NCBI GenBank assembly: GCA_045546775.1
Contig: JAZQDM010000050.1
Coordinates: 1-11,277, forward strand
From: RGIG3002 sp045546775
Lineage (GTDB): Bacteria; Bacillota; Clostridia; Lachnospirales; Lachnospiraceae
Direction of reading: 5' to 3'
DNA: 11,277 nt
The position numbers and the translations under genes were made by a program. Shown here piece after piece: positions 4,572 through 11,059 of the stretch. Under the pieces are notes generated by a model. The model did not search any database, had not been told where the DNA came from, and was given only the letters and a program-made list of their open reading frames with translations. How positions within the stretch are numbered: the stretch's first letter is position 1; each line of letters begins with the position of its first letter.

Positions 4572-5168
4572 ATGAAAGATAATGAACATACATGGGATAA
4601 GCTCCTGAAAATAAAAACAACCGGTCGGGATGATTCGAATTCTGATCAATATCGTTATCCGTATGAACTTACACCATATAGCGTGTTGGAGCGTTTGGCG
4701 AAGAGTGGTTTTATTCGTAAAGGCGATGTGGTTTTGGACTATGGATGCGGAAAAGGACGCGTTGATTTTTTTCTGTCTTATCAGACGAAAGCAACTACAA
4801 TAGGCGTGGAATATGATGAACGGATTTATAAGGGGGCTCTGGAAAATCAGAAATCAGCCGTTTCACGAACAAGGACAGAATTTGTATTGACAAATGCAGA
4901 AGAGTATGAAGTGCCGGCGGAAGTTAACAAGTACTATTTTTTTAATCCCTTTTCAGTGGAGCTTCTTCAAAAAGTGCTGGCAAAAATAATTAAATCTTAT
5001 TATGAGAATCCGAGAGAAATGTTTTTGTTTTTTTACTATCCGTCAGAGGAATATATTTCCTACCTTATGACAGTTGATGAGTTGGAATTTTATGACGAGA
5101 TATGTTGTGATGATTTGTTTGGGGAAAATGACCTGCGGGAACGGATCATGATTTTTGTGTTGGAATAA
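4572..5168 (+). CDS. Class I SAM-dependent methyltransferase, 198 aa
   Basis: It is predicted to transfer a methyl group from S-adenosylmethionine to an unknown acceptor. The Rossmann motif I is VVLDYGCGKGRVDFFL (53-68), and the following acidic strand GVEYDE (78-83) has E80, which usually binds the SAM ribose. A catalytic-loop-like FFNPFS (123-128) sits where N6-adenine or related enzymes carry their (N/D)PP(Y/F) signature, but NPF is also common in small-molecule enzymes, so substrate class is open. It has no target-recognition domain and no restriction partner nearby. AGGAAAG at 4561-4567 is 4 bases before ATG 4572. It stands alone with its own weak promoter, between the Abi/small RNA region and the four-gene operon. 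The fold is secure; the substrate is unknown. Confidence 0.88.
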   Translation: MKDNEHTWDKLLKIKTTGRDDSNSDQYRYPYELTPYSVLERLAKSGFIRKGDVVLDYGCGKGRVDFFLSYQTKATTIGVEYDERIYKGALENQKSAVSRTRTEFVLTNAEEYEVPAEVNKYYFFNPFSVELLQKVLAKIIKSYYENPREMFLFFYYPSEEYISYLMTVDELEFYDEICCDDLFGENDLRERIMIFVLE

Positions 5169-5255
5169 AATTTAATCCAAAAATCCTCGCATTATTCCCT
5201 AATTTCCGCTATTATGTAATTAATGTTTTAATGAAAAACAATAAATCCAAGAAAT

Positions 5256-5260
5256 GGGAG
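5256..5260 (+). promoter_or_regulatory. Ribosome binding site favouring ATG 5267
   Basis: GGGAG is 6 bases before ATG 5267 (a further AAGG lies between). The earlier in-frame ATG at 5231 is preceded only by AT-rich sequence with no ribosome site. Confidence 0.65.
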
Positions 5261-5266
5261 AAGGTC

Positions 5267-5914
5267 ATGGAGTTTATAACATTAGGTTATTATATATGTG
5301 AGATAGTCGATACGCCGGAATGGCTTGGTGATATAAGTCAGTCGATGTTATCGGTGACGGGATGTTTTGGTGACGTGAATCCGGATTTGAACTATTGCTT
5401 TTTTCTCAACAATTTGAAAAAGCAACGAAAGAATTATCGGGGAAAGTATCAGCTTAATGAACAAAATATTAAGCAGCTAGAAGAAGATATAGGAAGACTC
5501 TTTGAAAAAGACCTTGCCATCGACGGGCGCTTTCGCGAACTAGAGGATGCTAATCATTTTTATAATACTTATTTTTCGCGATCAGATTGCCTTATAGTAA
5601 GCCTTTCTACGACAGAAGAATATTGGAAGATTTTGCAGAAAGAATTGACGGAGAATAGTGATAGTGTAGCGGATTTTATAAACGGAGAAAAGGATCGGAC
5701 AAAACTGCTCGGATTTGATATTTTAGGATGGGACATTGCTCATTTTTATACATTTTTAGATAATGCGTTGCAAAAAGAATTGCAAGATACAAAGTTTAAT
5801 CAATATGGATTGTTGGAAAACTCTTTCGATGAAGTGTGCGATTTTGCAAAGCGAATCCAAGGAAAGGGCGAACCGGTGGTATGGATTCCGTGCCGAATCG
5901 GTTTATGCCAATAA
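5267..5914 (+). CDS. Protein of unknown function, 215 aa, first gene of a four-gene operon
   Basis: I do not recognise the family. The product is soluble and acidic, with aromatic-rich ends. An N-terminal LGYYICEIVDTPEWLGDISQ segment is followed by an acidic, helix-rich middle (QLNEQNIKQLEEDIGRLFEKDL, ~62-83). The C-terminal part (GFDILGWDIAHFYTFLDNAL, then FNQYGLLENSFDEVCDFAKRI and a final EPVVWIPCRIG) has the look of small immunity-type proteins found near polymorphic toxins, but this is impression only. ATG 5267 is chosen over 5231 because of the GGGAG site. Its stop codon overlaps the ribosome site of the next gene (AAGGAG 5913-5918), which indicates translational coupling. No toxin gene is present in the window. 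Confidence 0.78.
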   Translation: MEFITLGYYICEIVDTPEWLGDISQSMLSVTGCFGDVNPDLNYCFFLNNLKKQRKNYRGKYQLNEQNIKQLEEDIGRLFEKDLAIDGRFRELEDANHFYNTYFSRSDCLIVSLSTTEEYWKILQKELTENSDSVADFINGEKDRTKLLGFDILGWDIAHFYTFLDNALQKELQDTKFNQYGLLENSFDEVCDFAKRIQGKGEPVVWIPCRIGLCQ

Positions 5915-5926
5915 GGAGAAAACGAA

Positions 5927-6295
5927 ATGCAACCACTACCTAAAAAAGAGCAACAATTTTGGCTGGATGATTTGAAAAGATATGGTATGTATGCCGGAGA
6001 AGAAACAATCTTAGCATATGGCTATGGTTCCTATTGGTGTGAGGGCTTCTGGCACGAAGGCAATTTTGTTTTTACAGACAATCGGATTTGTTTTCTTGGC
6101 TACTCGCGCATGACCATACATTACAAAGACATTGTGCAGATGAAAAAATCAAAGGTAGCTTTTGTTTTTCCATGGGGCATCCAAATTACCACTATGAATA
6201 AGCAAACCGGACAACAAAAAACATACAAGATTTCATTTTTAAGCAGACAGAAACGATTGGATTTGTTAAGCGAAATTACCGGAATTGTAATATAA
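5927..6295 (+). CDS. PH/GRAM-domain-like small protein, 122 aa
   Basis: Residues ~25-117 follow the bacterial PH/GRAM-like pattern. An opening strand (EETILAYGYGSYW) leads into the characteristic GNFVFTDNRICFLGY (45-59), then ITYxDI-like IHYKDIVQMKK (64-74), a strand pair FVFPWGIQITTMNK with a Gly turn, and a closing helix KRLDLLSEITGI. In known bacterial PH-like proteins this fold is a protein- or lipid-binding scaffold rather than an enzyme. There is no signal peptide or membrane helix. AAGGAG (5913-5918) overlaps the upstream stop, and the next gene starts 18 bp after this one. Fold assignment is from pattern and moderately sure; the partner is unknown. Confidence 0.8.
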   Translation: MQPLPKKEQQFWLDDLKRYGMYAGEETILAYGYGSYWCEGFWHEGNFVFTDNRICFLGYSRMTIHYKDIVQMKKSKVAFVFPWGIQITTMNKQTGQQKTYKISFLSRQKRLDLLSEITGIVI

Positions 6296-6313
6296 GAAAA
6301 GGGAGACAAAAAA

Positions 6314-7000
6314 ATGAATTACTTTGAACAAAAAATACAAAATATTAATTTTAATAACGTCAAGAAATGGGACCCGTCAGACAAGGAAAGTTTCGGCATT
6401 TTATTGAGTGCGCCGTCTTGTTTGGTGCGTCGTTGGAATTTGCAGAAATTGGAAATTGACAATCCCGATATCGGACAAATGCAGCAGCTTCTTACGACGA
6501 TTGGCATTACAGACCGCAATCAGCTTGCTGCATATATTGAAAAGAGACTGAAACACGGTGCCGGAAAAAATTACGCGGATTTTTTGACATTTTGGGCAGG
6601 AGAGCCGTGCTACAAAATTTCGGAAATCGATGACAATACAATGACGATTTTTCGTAACTATATGGACTATGCGGAGAACTACAGAAATATCGTAAAAGAG
6701 TTTGGTTTTTATGCATGGGACATTGCAGAGACGATTCCGATGCTCAGAATGGGACTGGCATGCGGCATGCTCGAATACGAAGAGGCAAAATCATTGCTTT
6801 TTGAAATTGTAGATTTTGCACTAGAGAAATTTTCGTCGTGGGAAGAGTTTGGGCTTTCTTTTGTCTGTGGCGGCGCCTATGATGCGTACAGAAATACCCG
6901 CATGAACGAAGCAGAAGGAAAGAAATTTTTTGATGCGTTGTCCGGCATGGTTTATAAACTTGTGATAGACGGTACCGGAAATTTTTGGAGTGCGGTGTAA
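6314..7000 (+). CDS. DUF1266 domain protein, 228 aa
   Basis: The C-terminal half carries the DUF1266 signature (the family of E. coli YbeR/YbeU). The key parts are AWDIAETIPMLRMGLACGML (134-152), an acidic helix YEEAKSLLFEIVDFAL (155-170) and the invariant-looking FSSWEEFGLSFVCGG (173-187). The N-terminal half (PSDKESFGILLSAPSCLVRRW and the QLLTTIGITDRNQLAAYIEKRL helix pair) is also typical, since family members begin with a helical region ahead of the core. The biochemical role of DUF1266 is not established. GGGAG (6301-6305) lies 8 bases before the ATG. Tight spacing on both sides makes it part of the 5267-7639 operon, so the four products probably act together. Confidence 0.85.
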   Translation: MNYFEQKIQNINFNNVKKWDPSDKESFGILLSAPSCLVRRWNLQKLEIDNPDIGQMQQLLTTIGITDRNQLAAYIEKRLKHGAGKNYADFLTFWAGEPCYKISEIDDNTMTIFRNYMDYAENYRNIVKEFGFYAWDIAETIPMLRMGLACGMLEYEEAKSLLFEIVDFALEKFSSWEEFGLSFVCGGAYDAYRNTRMNEAEGKKFFDALSGMVYKLVIDGTGNFWSAV

Positions 7001-7012
7001 AATAGCTGTTGT

Positions 7013-7018
7013 AGGAGG
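7013..7018 (+). promoter_or_regulatory. Strong ribosome site for a TTG start
   Basis: AGGAGG matches the anti-Shine-Dalgarno core and is 9 bases before TTG 7028. The first in-frame ATG (7046) has no comparable site, which argues for TTG as the true start. Confidence 0.7.
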
Positions 7019-7027
7019 AATCGGAAA

Positions 7028-7639
7028 TTGAACAGTGGATTTTCAATGGCGGATGTGGAGAAATGTCTTTTGCAACAGACAAAGACATATCAGAAGGGCA
7101 CGCCGGTTGTGTTTGCAACAAACCGAGAAAATGAATTGTTTTTTGTTTATTTTTTTGACAATACATTTTATATCGTAAAAGTGGAATATGCCAATCATGC
7201 ATTTCGTGTTGTTTATGATTATCGCAGGATGAGTTTTCTGCTGGAGGAATTTCAATATTGCATGTTAAATCCCGGCGTACATGCCAGACTTCGCACGATG
7301 AATGCGATGGTGGAGTTTATTGTTTGGCCGCAAATGAATTACCAAGGCGCGGGATGTACTTTTTCCCTTGACCAATCGGCATTGTATAAAAGGTTTGTGC
7401 AGTATGTAGACACGTATCGTATGAACATTAATTGTTCGGCGGCGGAGCGGAAAAATGATAATGGTTATTTGGAATTGTTCCATGCGGCACGAGAGATAAA
7501 TGCGAAGGATAAAGAACGGATACTGGATACGGTTGCGCGTGGTGATATCAATGAGGCAATCAGACAAATTCAGGCAAGTACCGGACTGGGGATAGCGGAT
7601 TGCAAAAGTATTGCAGAAACACCATATATGTTTTTGTGA
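7028..7639 (+). CDS. Protein of unknown function with an L7/L12-like C-terminal segment, 203 aa
   Basis: It begins at TTG 7028 behind a perfect AGGAGG. Residues ~25-130 form a strand-rich region (GTPVVFATNRENELFFVYFF, FYIVKVEYANHAFRVVYDY, VEFIVWPQMNYQG) with the feel of a PH-like or beta-sandwich domain. I cannot name it. The last ~35 residues (NEAIRQIQASTGLGIADCK, 175-193) resemble the ribosomal protein L7/L12 C-terminal domain, whose motif reads VIKxVRxxTGLGLKEAK. Such L12-like tails occur in other uncharacterised Firmicutes proteins, presumably as interaction modules. It is the last gene of the operon, 27 bp after the DUF1266 gene. No hairpin terminator is obvious after it. The weak start codon may keep its level below that of its neighbours. 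Confidence 0.78.
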   Translation: MNSGFSMADVEKCLLQQTKTYQKGTPVVFATNRENELFFVYFFDNTFYIVKVEYANHAFRVVYDYRRMSFLLEEFQYCMLNPGVHARLRTMNAMVEFIVWPQMNYQGAGCTFSLDQSALYKRFVQYVDTYRMNINCSAAERKNDNGYLELFHAAREINAKDKERILDTVARGDINEAIRQIQASTGLGIADCKSIAETPYMFL

Positions 7640-7666
7640 TTTTTTCGTGATTTTAAGCGGTATTTT

Positions 7667-7695
7667 TTGACATATCATTTCAAATATAGTAAAAT
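7667..7695 (+). promoter_or_regulatory. Sigma-A promoter of the flagellin-like gene
   Basis: A perfect TTGACA (7667-7672), 17-bp spacer and TAAAAT (7690-7695). The start is expected near 7702, giving a ~57-nt leader. It is a sigma-A rather than sigma-28 (TAAA-N15-GCCGATAA) type promoter, unlike typical flagellin genes. Confidence 0.8.
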
Positions 7696-7758
7696 TAAAG
7701 TACCAAAAAACGTGAAATTTTAAGAAGTTCTTTTCGTAGAGAGGAAAGGAGTGATTCG

Positions 7759-8508
7759 GTGAATATTTCAGGAGTTGGCGCACAAAATACATACATGGCA
7801 CTTTCCAGTGGAAACAGGATAAACAGAGCGGCAGATGATGCGGCTGGTTTGTCTGTCAGTGAGAAATTGCGTGCGCAGGAAAACGGATACTCTGTTGCTA
7901 CATCCAATGCCAAAGATGGCATCAACTTGATTAATGTGGCAGAAGGTGCTCTTTCTGGTATGCATGATTCTTTGCAGAGAATTCGTGAGTTGGCTGTGAA
8001 AGCGTCCAACGGATTGTACTCGGCGGAAGACAAGAAGTCCATTCAGACTGAGATTGACGGATTGAAGCAATCCATTCAGCACACGGCAAAAGCAACGACT
8101 TTCAATGACATGAAATTGTTGGAGGGCAGTATGGCAGACATCGAGCTTGCAACGAATCCTTCCGGTGGCGGTTTGAAGATCCAGATGGAAAATGCTACGT
8201 TGGAATCTTTAGGGATTGCAGACTTTGATGTGACAGGTGATTTTAACTTGGATGATATTGATGCAGCGATTGACAGAGTCAGCGAAGCAAGAAGTCGTCT
8301 TGGCGCACAGTCCAATGCGCTCAATCATACGATTAACTACAACGAATATGCAGGTTACAATTTGACGGCGGCGGACAGCAGACTTAGAGATACGGATTAC
8401 GGCGAAGAGATGACAAAGAAAAACCGCGACGAAGTGTTGCAACAGTACCGCATATTTGGCATGAAAGCAAAGACAGATGCGGATGCAGGAATTTTAAGGT
8501 TATTCTAA
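7759..8508 (+). CDS. Short flagellin-like protein lacking the usual N-terminal D0 helix, 249 aa
   Basis: Flagellins polymerise into the filament through coiled N- and C-terminal segments. The D1 signature LSSGNRINRAADDAAGLSVS (15-34) is followed by the helix LINVAEGALSGMHDSLQRIRELAVKASN (57-84) and the ATTFNDMKLLEG loop. The C-terminal half has the matching AIDRVSEARSRLGAQSNALN (170-189) and DSRLRDTDYGEEMTKKNRDE. Only about 14 residues precede LSSG, where ordinary flagellins have about 40, so the ND0 helix that lines the filament core is mostly absent. The central variable domain is very short. The start is GTG 7759, with AAAGGAG (7745-7751) at 7-bp spacing. Similar shortened proteins occur in Lachnospiraceae, so this may be a family variant rather than a broken gene. 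No other flagellar gene is in the window. Confidence 0.88.
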   Translation: MNISGVGAQNTYMALSSGNRINRAADDAAGLSVSEKLRAQENGYSVATSNAKDGINLINVAEGALSGMHDSLQRIRELAVKASNGLYSAEDKKSIQTEIDGLKQSIQHTAKATTFNDMKLLEGSMADIELATNPSGGGLKIQMENATLESLGIADFDVTGDFNLDDIDAAIDRVSEARSRLGAQSNALNHTINYNEYAGYNLTAADSRLRDTDYGEEMTKKNRDEVLQQYRIFGMKAKTDADAGILRLF

Positions 8509-8520
8509 AAAGAAGTGTGT

Positions 8521-8565
8521 AAAACAAGAGATATTTCTTTCATAAAGAAATTCTCTTGTTTTTTT
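8521..8565 (+). terminator. Strong intrinsic terminator of the flagellin-like gene
   Basis: A 19-bp stem with one bulged T (8521-8540/8544-8562) closes on a CAT loop, and the 3' arm runs into T residues up to 8565. It ends 22 bases before the kinase start codon. Confidence 0.92.
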
Positions 8566-8587
8566 GAAAGCATGACGAGGAGTTTTT

Positions 8588-10057
8588 ATGCGGCATTCTA
8601 TAAAAAAACAGTTTGCATTTATTTTTATAGGTTTGATGGCAGGCACAATTTTGGTGTGCCTTCTTGTGAATAACATTTTTTTGGAAGACTATTATTTGCA
8701 AAACAAACAAAAAGCATTGTTGCAGGCATATGAAAAAATTAATTTGGCATCGGTAGAGGGCGATATCCGTACCGATGATTTTGATATTGAGCTGCGTAAA
8801 ATTTGCGGGCGTTACAACATCAGTGTGATTGTGATGGATGCGGATTCACAGACGTTAAAAAGTTCCGGAAATGATGTGGATATTTTAGGCAGACAGCTGC
8901 TTGATAATTTGTTTAGCAATACAGATGAACAAAAAAGTATTTTGCAGGAAACGGACAGCTCTATCATTCAAATTACATTTGATCAAAGAACCCAAACGGA
9001 ATATATCGAGATGTGGGGGACGTTGGATAATAGTAACATTTATTTGATGCGAAGTGCGTTGGAAGGCATTCGGGATAGTGTTACGATTGCAAACCGTTTT
9101 TTGGCGTATGTTGGTATATGTGCAGTTATAATCAGTGCGATAGTAATCTTTTTTGTTTCGAAAAAAGTGACGGATCCGATTTTGGAATTGGCGGATATAT
9201 CGGAGAGAATGACACATCTTGATTTTGAAGCAAAGTACACAGGTGATGCAAAAAATGAAATATCTGTTTTGGGAAAAAATATTAATGAATTGTCCTGCAC
9301 ACTGGAAAAAACAATTTCTGAATTGAAAAGTGCCAACAATGAATTGGAAAAAGACATTGAACATAAAAATAAAATAGATGAAATGCGCAAGGAATTTTTG
9401 TCTAATGTATCCCATGAGTTGAAAACGCCGATTGCACTCGTACAAGGATATGCCGAAGGATTAAAAGAAGTAGTTCATGACGACAAAGAGAACCGTGATT
9501 TTTATTGTGATGTGATTATAGACGAAGCGTCAAAAATGAATGTTATGGTAAAAAAACTTATGACGCTTAATGAATTGGAGTTTGGCAATGAAATGTCAAC
9601 GGTGGAACGTTTTGATATAGTTGCGCTTATTGCGAATTATTTACAGACAGCAGAATTGTTGGCAAAACAAAATGGCATTCAAATTAAAATGCAACAATAT
9701 CCTCCTATTTTCGTTTGGGCAGATGAATTTAAGACGGAAGAGGTGTTTGCAAATTATTTTATAAATGCAATTCATCATTGTGATGGCGAACGTGAGGTTC
9801 GAATTGCATTGCAAAAAGAAAAAGGTAAGGTTCGAATTTCGGTTTTTAATACCGGAGAACCGATACCGGAAGACAGTATTCCGCAAATTTGGGACAAGTT
9901 TTATAAAGTGGATAAAGCAAGAACAAGAGAGTATGGCGGAAGCGGAGTGGGCTTATCTATTGTAAAAGCAATTATGAAATCATTTCATCAAGAATATGGG
10001 GTACTAAATCATGAGGATGGGGTGGAGTTTTGGTTTGAACTGGAGACCGTACAATAG
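8588..10057 (+). CDS. HAMP-domain sensor histidine kinase, 489 aa
   Basis: It senses an extracellular or envelope signal and phosphorylates a response regulator. Two membrane helices (~9-31 and ~171-191) bracket a ~140-residue outside sensor domain. A HAMP linker (~192-245) and coiled coil (~240-265) follow, then HisKA with the H box FLSNVSHELKTPIALVQGYA (phospho-acceptor H276). The HATPase part has a divergent N box (ANYFINAIHH, N393), a G1-type FNTGEPIP in place of DxGxG, the F box IWDKFYKVDKAR and G2 YGGSGVGLSIVKAIM. The NTG variant is common in kinases of this clade, so activity is likely. GAGGAG (8577-8582) is the ribosome site. It has no adjacent response regulator and no clear promoter, lying directly after the flagellin terminator. 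The orphan OmpR-type regulator at 2232 is the natural candidate partner. Confidence 0.95.
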   Translation: MRHSIKKQFAFIFIGLMAGTILVCLLVNNIFLEDYYLQNKQKALLQAYEKINLASVEGDIRTDDFDIELRKICGRYNISVIVMDADSQTLKSSGNDVDILGRQLLDNLFSNTDEQKSILQETDSSIIQITFDQRTQTEYIEMWGTLDNSNIYLMRSALEGIRDSVTIANRFLAYVGICAVIISAIVIFFVSKKVTDPILELADISERMTHLDFEAKYTGDAKNEISVLGKNINELSCTLEKTISELKSANNELEKDIEHKNKIDEMRKEFLSNVSHELKTPIALVQGYAEGLKEVVHDDKENRDFYCDVIIDEASKMNVMVKKLMTLNELEFGNEMSTVERFDIVALIANYLQTAELLAKQNGIQIKMQQYPPIFVWADEFKTEEVFANYFINAIHHCDGEREVRIALQKEKGKVRISVFNTGEPIPEDSIPQIWDKFYKVDKARTREYGGSGVGLSIVKAIMKSFHQEYGVLNHEDGVEFWFELETVQ

Positions 10058-10078
10058 AAACATCAAACAAAATACAGG

Positions 10079-10107
10079 TTGGATTTTTGTGTTAAATATT
10101 GTATAAT
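10079..10107 (+). promoter_or_regulatory. Promoter of the lipoprotein gene
   Basis: TTGGAT (10079-10084), 17-bp spacer, perfect TATAAT (10102-10107). The start is expected near 10114, about 44 nt before the ATG. Confidence 0.7.
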
Positions 10108-10157
10108 GTTTTCTATAATAAAAGTTCATTATTACAGATATAAATGGAAGGTAACTT

Positions 10158-10913
10158 ATGAAGAAAAAAGTTTATGCTTTTATAATTGCATTATGTGGAA
10201 TGTTTGCTTTGACAGGATGTGGTAATACGATTCCGGATATGACAGAAGAGGAAAATTGGATTGTGTCAGAATATGCAGCAAACCTTCTTTTGAAATATGA
10301 TAAGAATTATGAAGTGAAAGTAGTTGACACTACGGCATATCACAGAGAAGAAGAGCGAAAAGCCGAAGAGGAAAGAAAAGCGGCAGAAAAAGCGGCAAAA
10401 GAAGAAGAAAAGAAGCGACAGGAAGAGGAAGCTGCAAAACAGGAAAATGCAAATGGCAACGGAACAGGTCAAAATCAGCAAGTTGTTTCTTCTATAGAAG
10501 AGTATTATCAGATTCCGGGTGTTCAGATTGCATACAATGGTTTTGAAGTTTGTGACAGTTATCCGACACAAGGCGCGGAGGAAGAAATGTTTTTTGCCCT
10601 TGGAGCAACGGACGGCAATAAACTTCTTGTTTTGAAATTTAATGTAACCAATATTTCCGGTTCGGATATGAACTTTAGTATGCTTGATGTTTCGCCAAGA
10701 TTCCGGGTATCTGTGAATGGCGGAGATGCAAAAGGAACATTGGTTACTATGTTGACGGATGATTTGTCTGCTTATGTAGGTCCGATTGCAGCCGGAGAAA
10801 CTATTTCGGCTGTTCTTGTTACCGAAATTCCTGTTACAGAAAGTTCTAATGTACAAAATATTTCACTTACTTTAAAGGGAAAAGAAGGTAGTGCAAATTT
10901 AGTATTACAATAA
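10158..10913 (+). CDS. Lipoprotein with charged linker and DUF4352-like domain, 251 aa
   Basis: A lipoprotein signal peptide (MKKK, hydrophobic core 5-18) ends in the lipobox LTGC, so the mature protein begins at lipidated C21 on the outer face of the membrane. A ~40-residue region follows, then an E/K/A-rich straight-helix segment (~62-95, many EERKAEEERKAA-type repeats) and a low-complexity N/G/Q stretch. The C-terminal domain (~115-251) has the immunoglobulin-like pattern of DUF4352 proteins: NGFEVCDSYPTQ, then NKLLVLKFNVTNISGSDMNF, a VGPIAAGETISAVLVTEIP strand pair and a final ISLTLKG strand. The function of that domain is unknown; it is often near two-component systems and envelope-stress genes. 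It is downstream of the kinase but has its own promoter (10079-10107) and terminator, with GGAAGG at 10146-10151 as ribosome site. Confidence 0.88.
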   Translation: MKKKVYAFIIALCGMFALTGCGNTIPDMTEEENWIVSEYAANLLLKYDKNYEVKVVDTTAYHREEERKAEEERKAAEKAAKEEEKKRQEEEAAKQENANGNGTGQNQQVVSSIEEYYQIPGVQIAYNGFEVCDSYPTQGAEEEMFFALGATDGNKLLVLKFNVTNISGSDMNFSMLDVSPRFRVSVNGGDAKGTLVTMLTDDLSAYVGPIAAGETISAVLVTEIPVTESSNVQNISLTLKGKEGSANLVLQ

Positions 10914-10921
10914 AAAATTTT

Positions 10922-10957
10922 GGAGTCAGAGATGTTTCTGACTCCTTATTTTTTTTC
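10922..10957 (+). terminator. Intrinsic terminator of the lipoprotein gene
   Basis: The perfect 9-bp stem GGAGTCAGA/TCTGACTCC (10922-10930/10937-10945) with a 6-base loop is followed by TTATTTTTTTT. It starts 9 bp after the stop codon. Confidence 0.92.
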
Positions 10958-11024
10958 TGAAATGCCCTATTTATGAGGTTTTGACTGAATTGTAAAAAAT
11001 GTTTAAAAAATTTAAAAAAGTCTG

Positions 11025-11053
11025 TTGACAAACAAAAAGACGCGTGATATTAT
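11025..11053 (+). promoter_or_regulatory. Very strong sigma-A promoter with UP-like A/T tracts
   Basis: A perfect TTGACA (11025-11030), 17-bp spacer and TATTAT (11048-11053) preceded by TGA, an extended -10. The 30-40 bp upstream are runs of A and T (10993-11020), like the UP elements of stable-RNA promoters. The predicted start is ~11060. Confidence 0.85.
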
Positions 11054-11059
11054 AAACGA

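Noticed and set aside
4572..5168. Methyltransferase as part of a restriction-modification or BREX-like system
   Set aside because: No nuclease, specificity subunit or other system component is nearby, and no target-recognition domain is visible.
8885..9445. 186-codon minus-strand frame opposite the histidine kinase
   Set aside because: It overlaps a fully recognisable kinase; long shadow frames are expected opposite AT-rich coding sequence.
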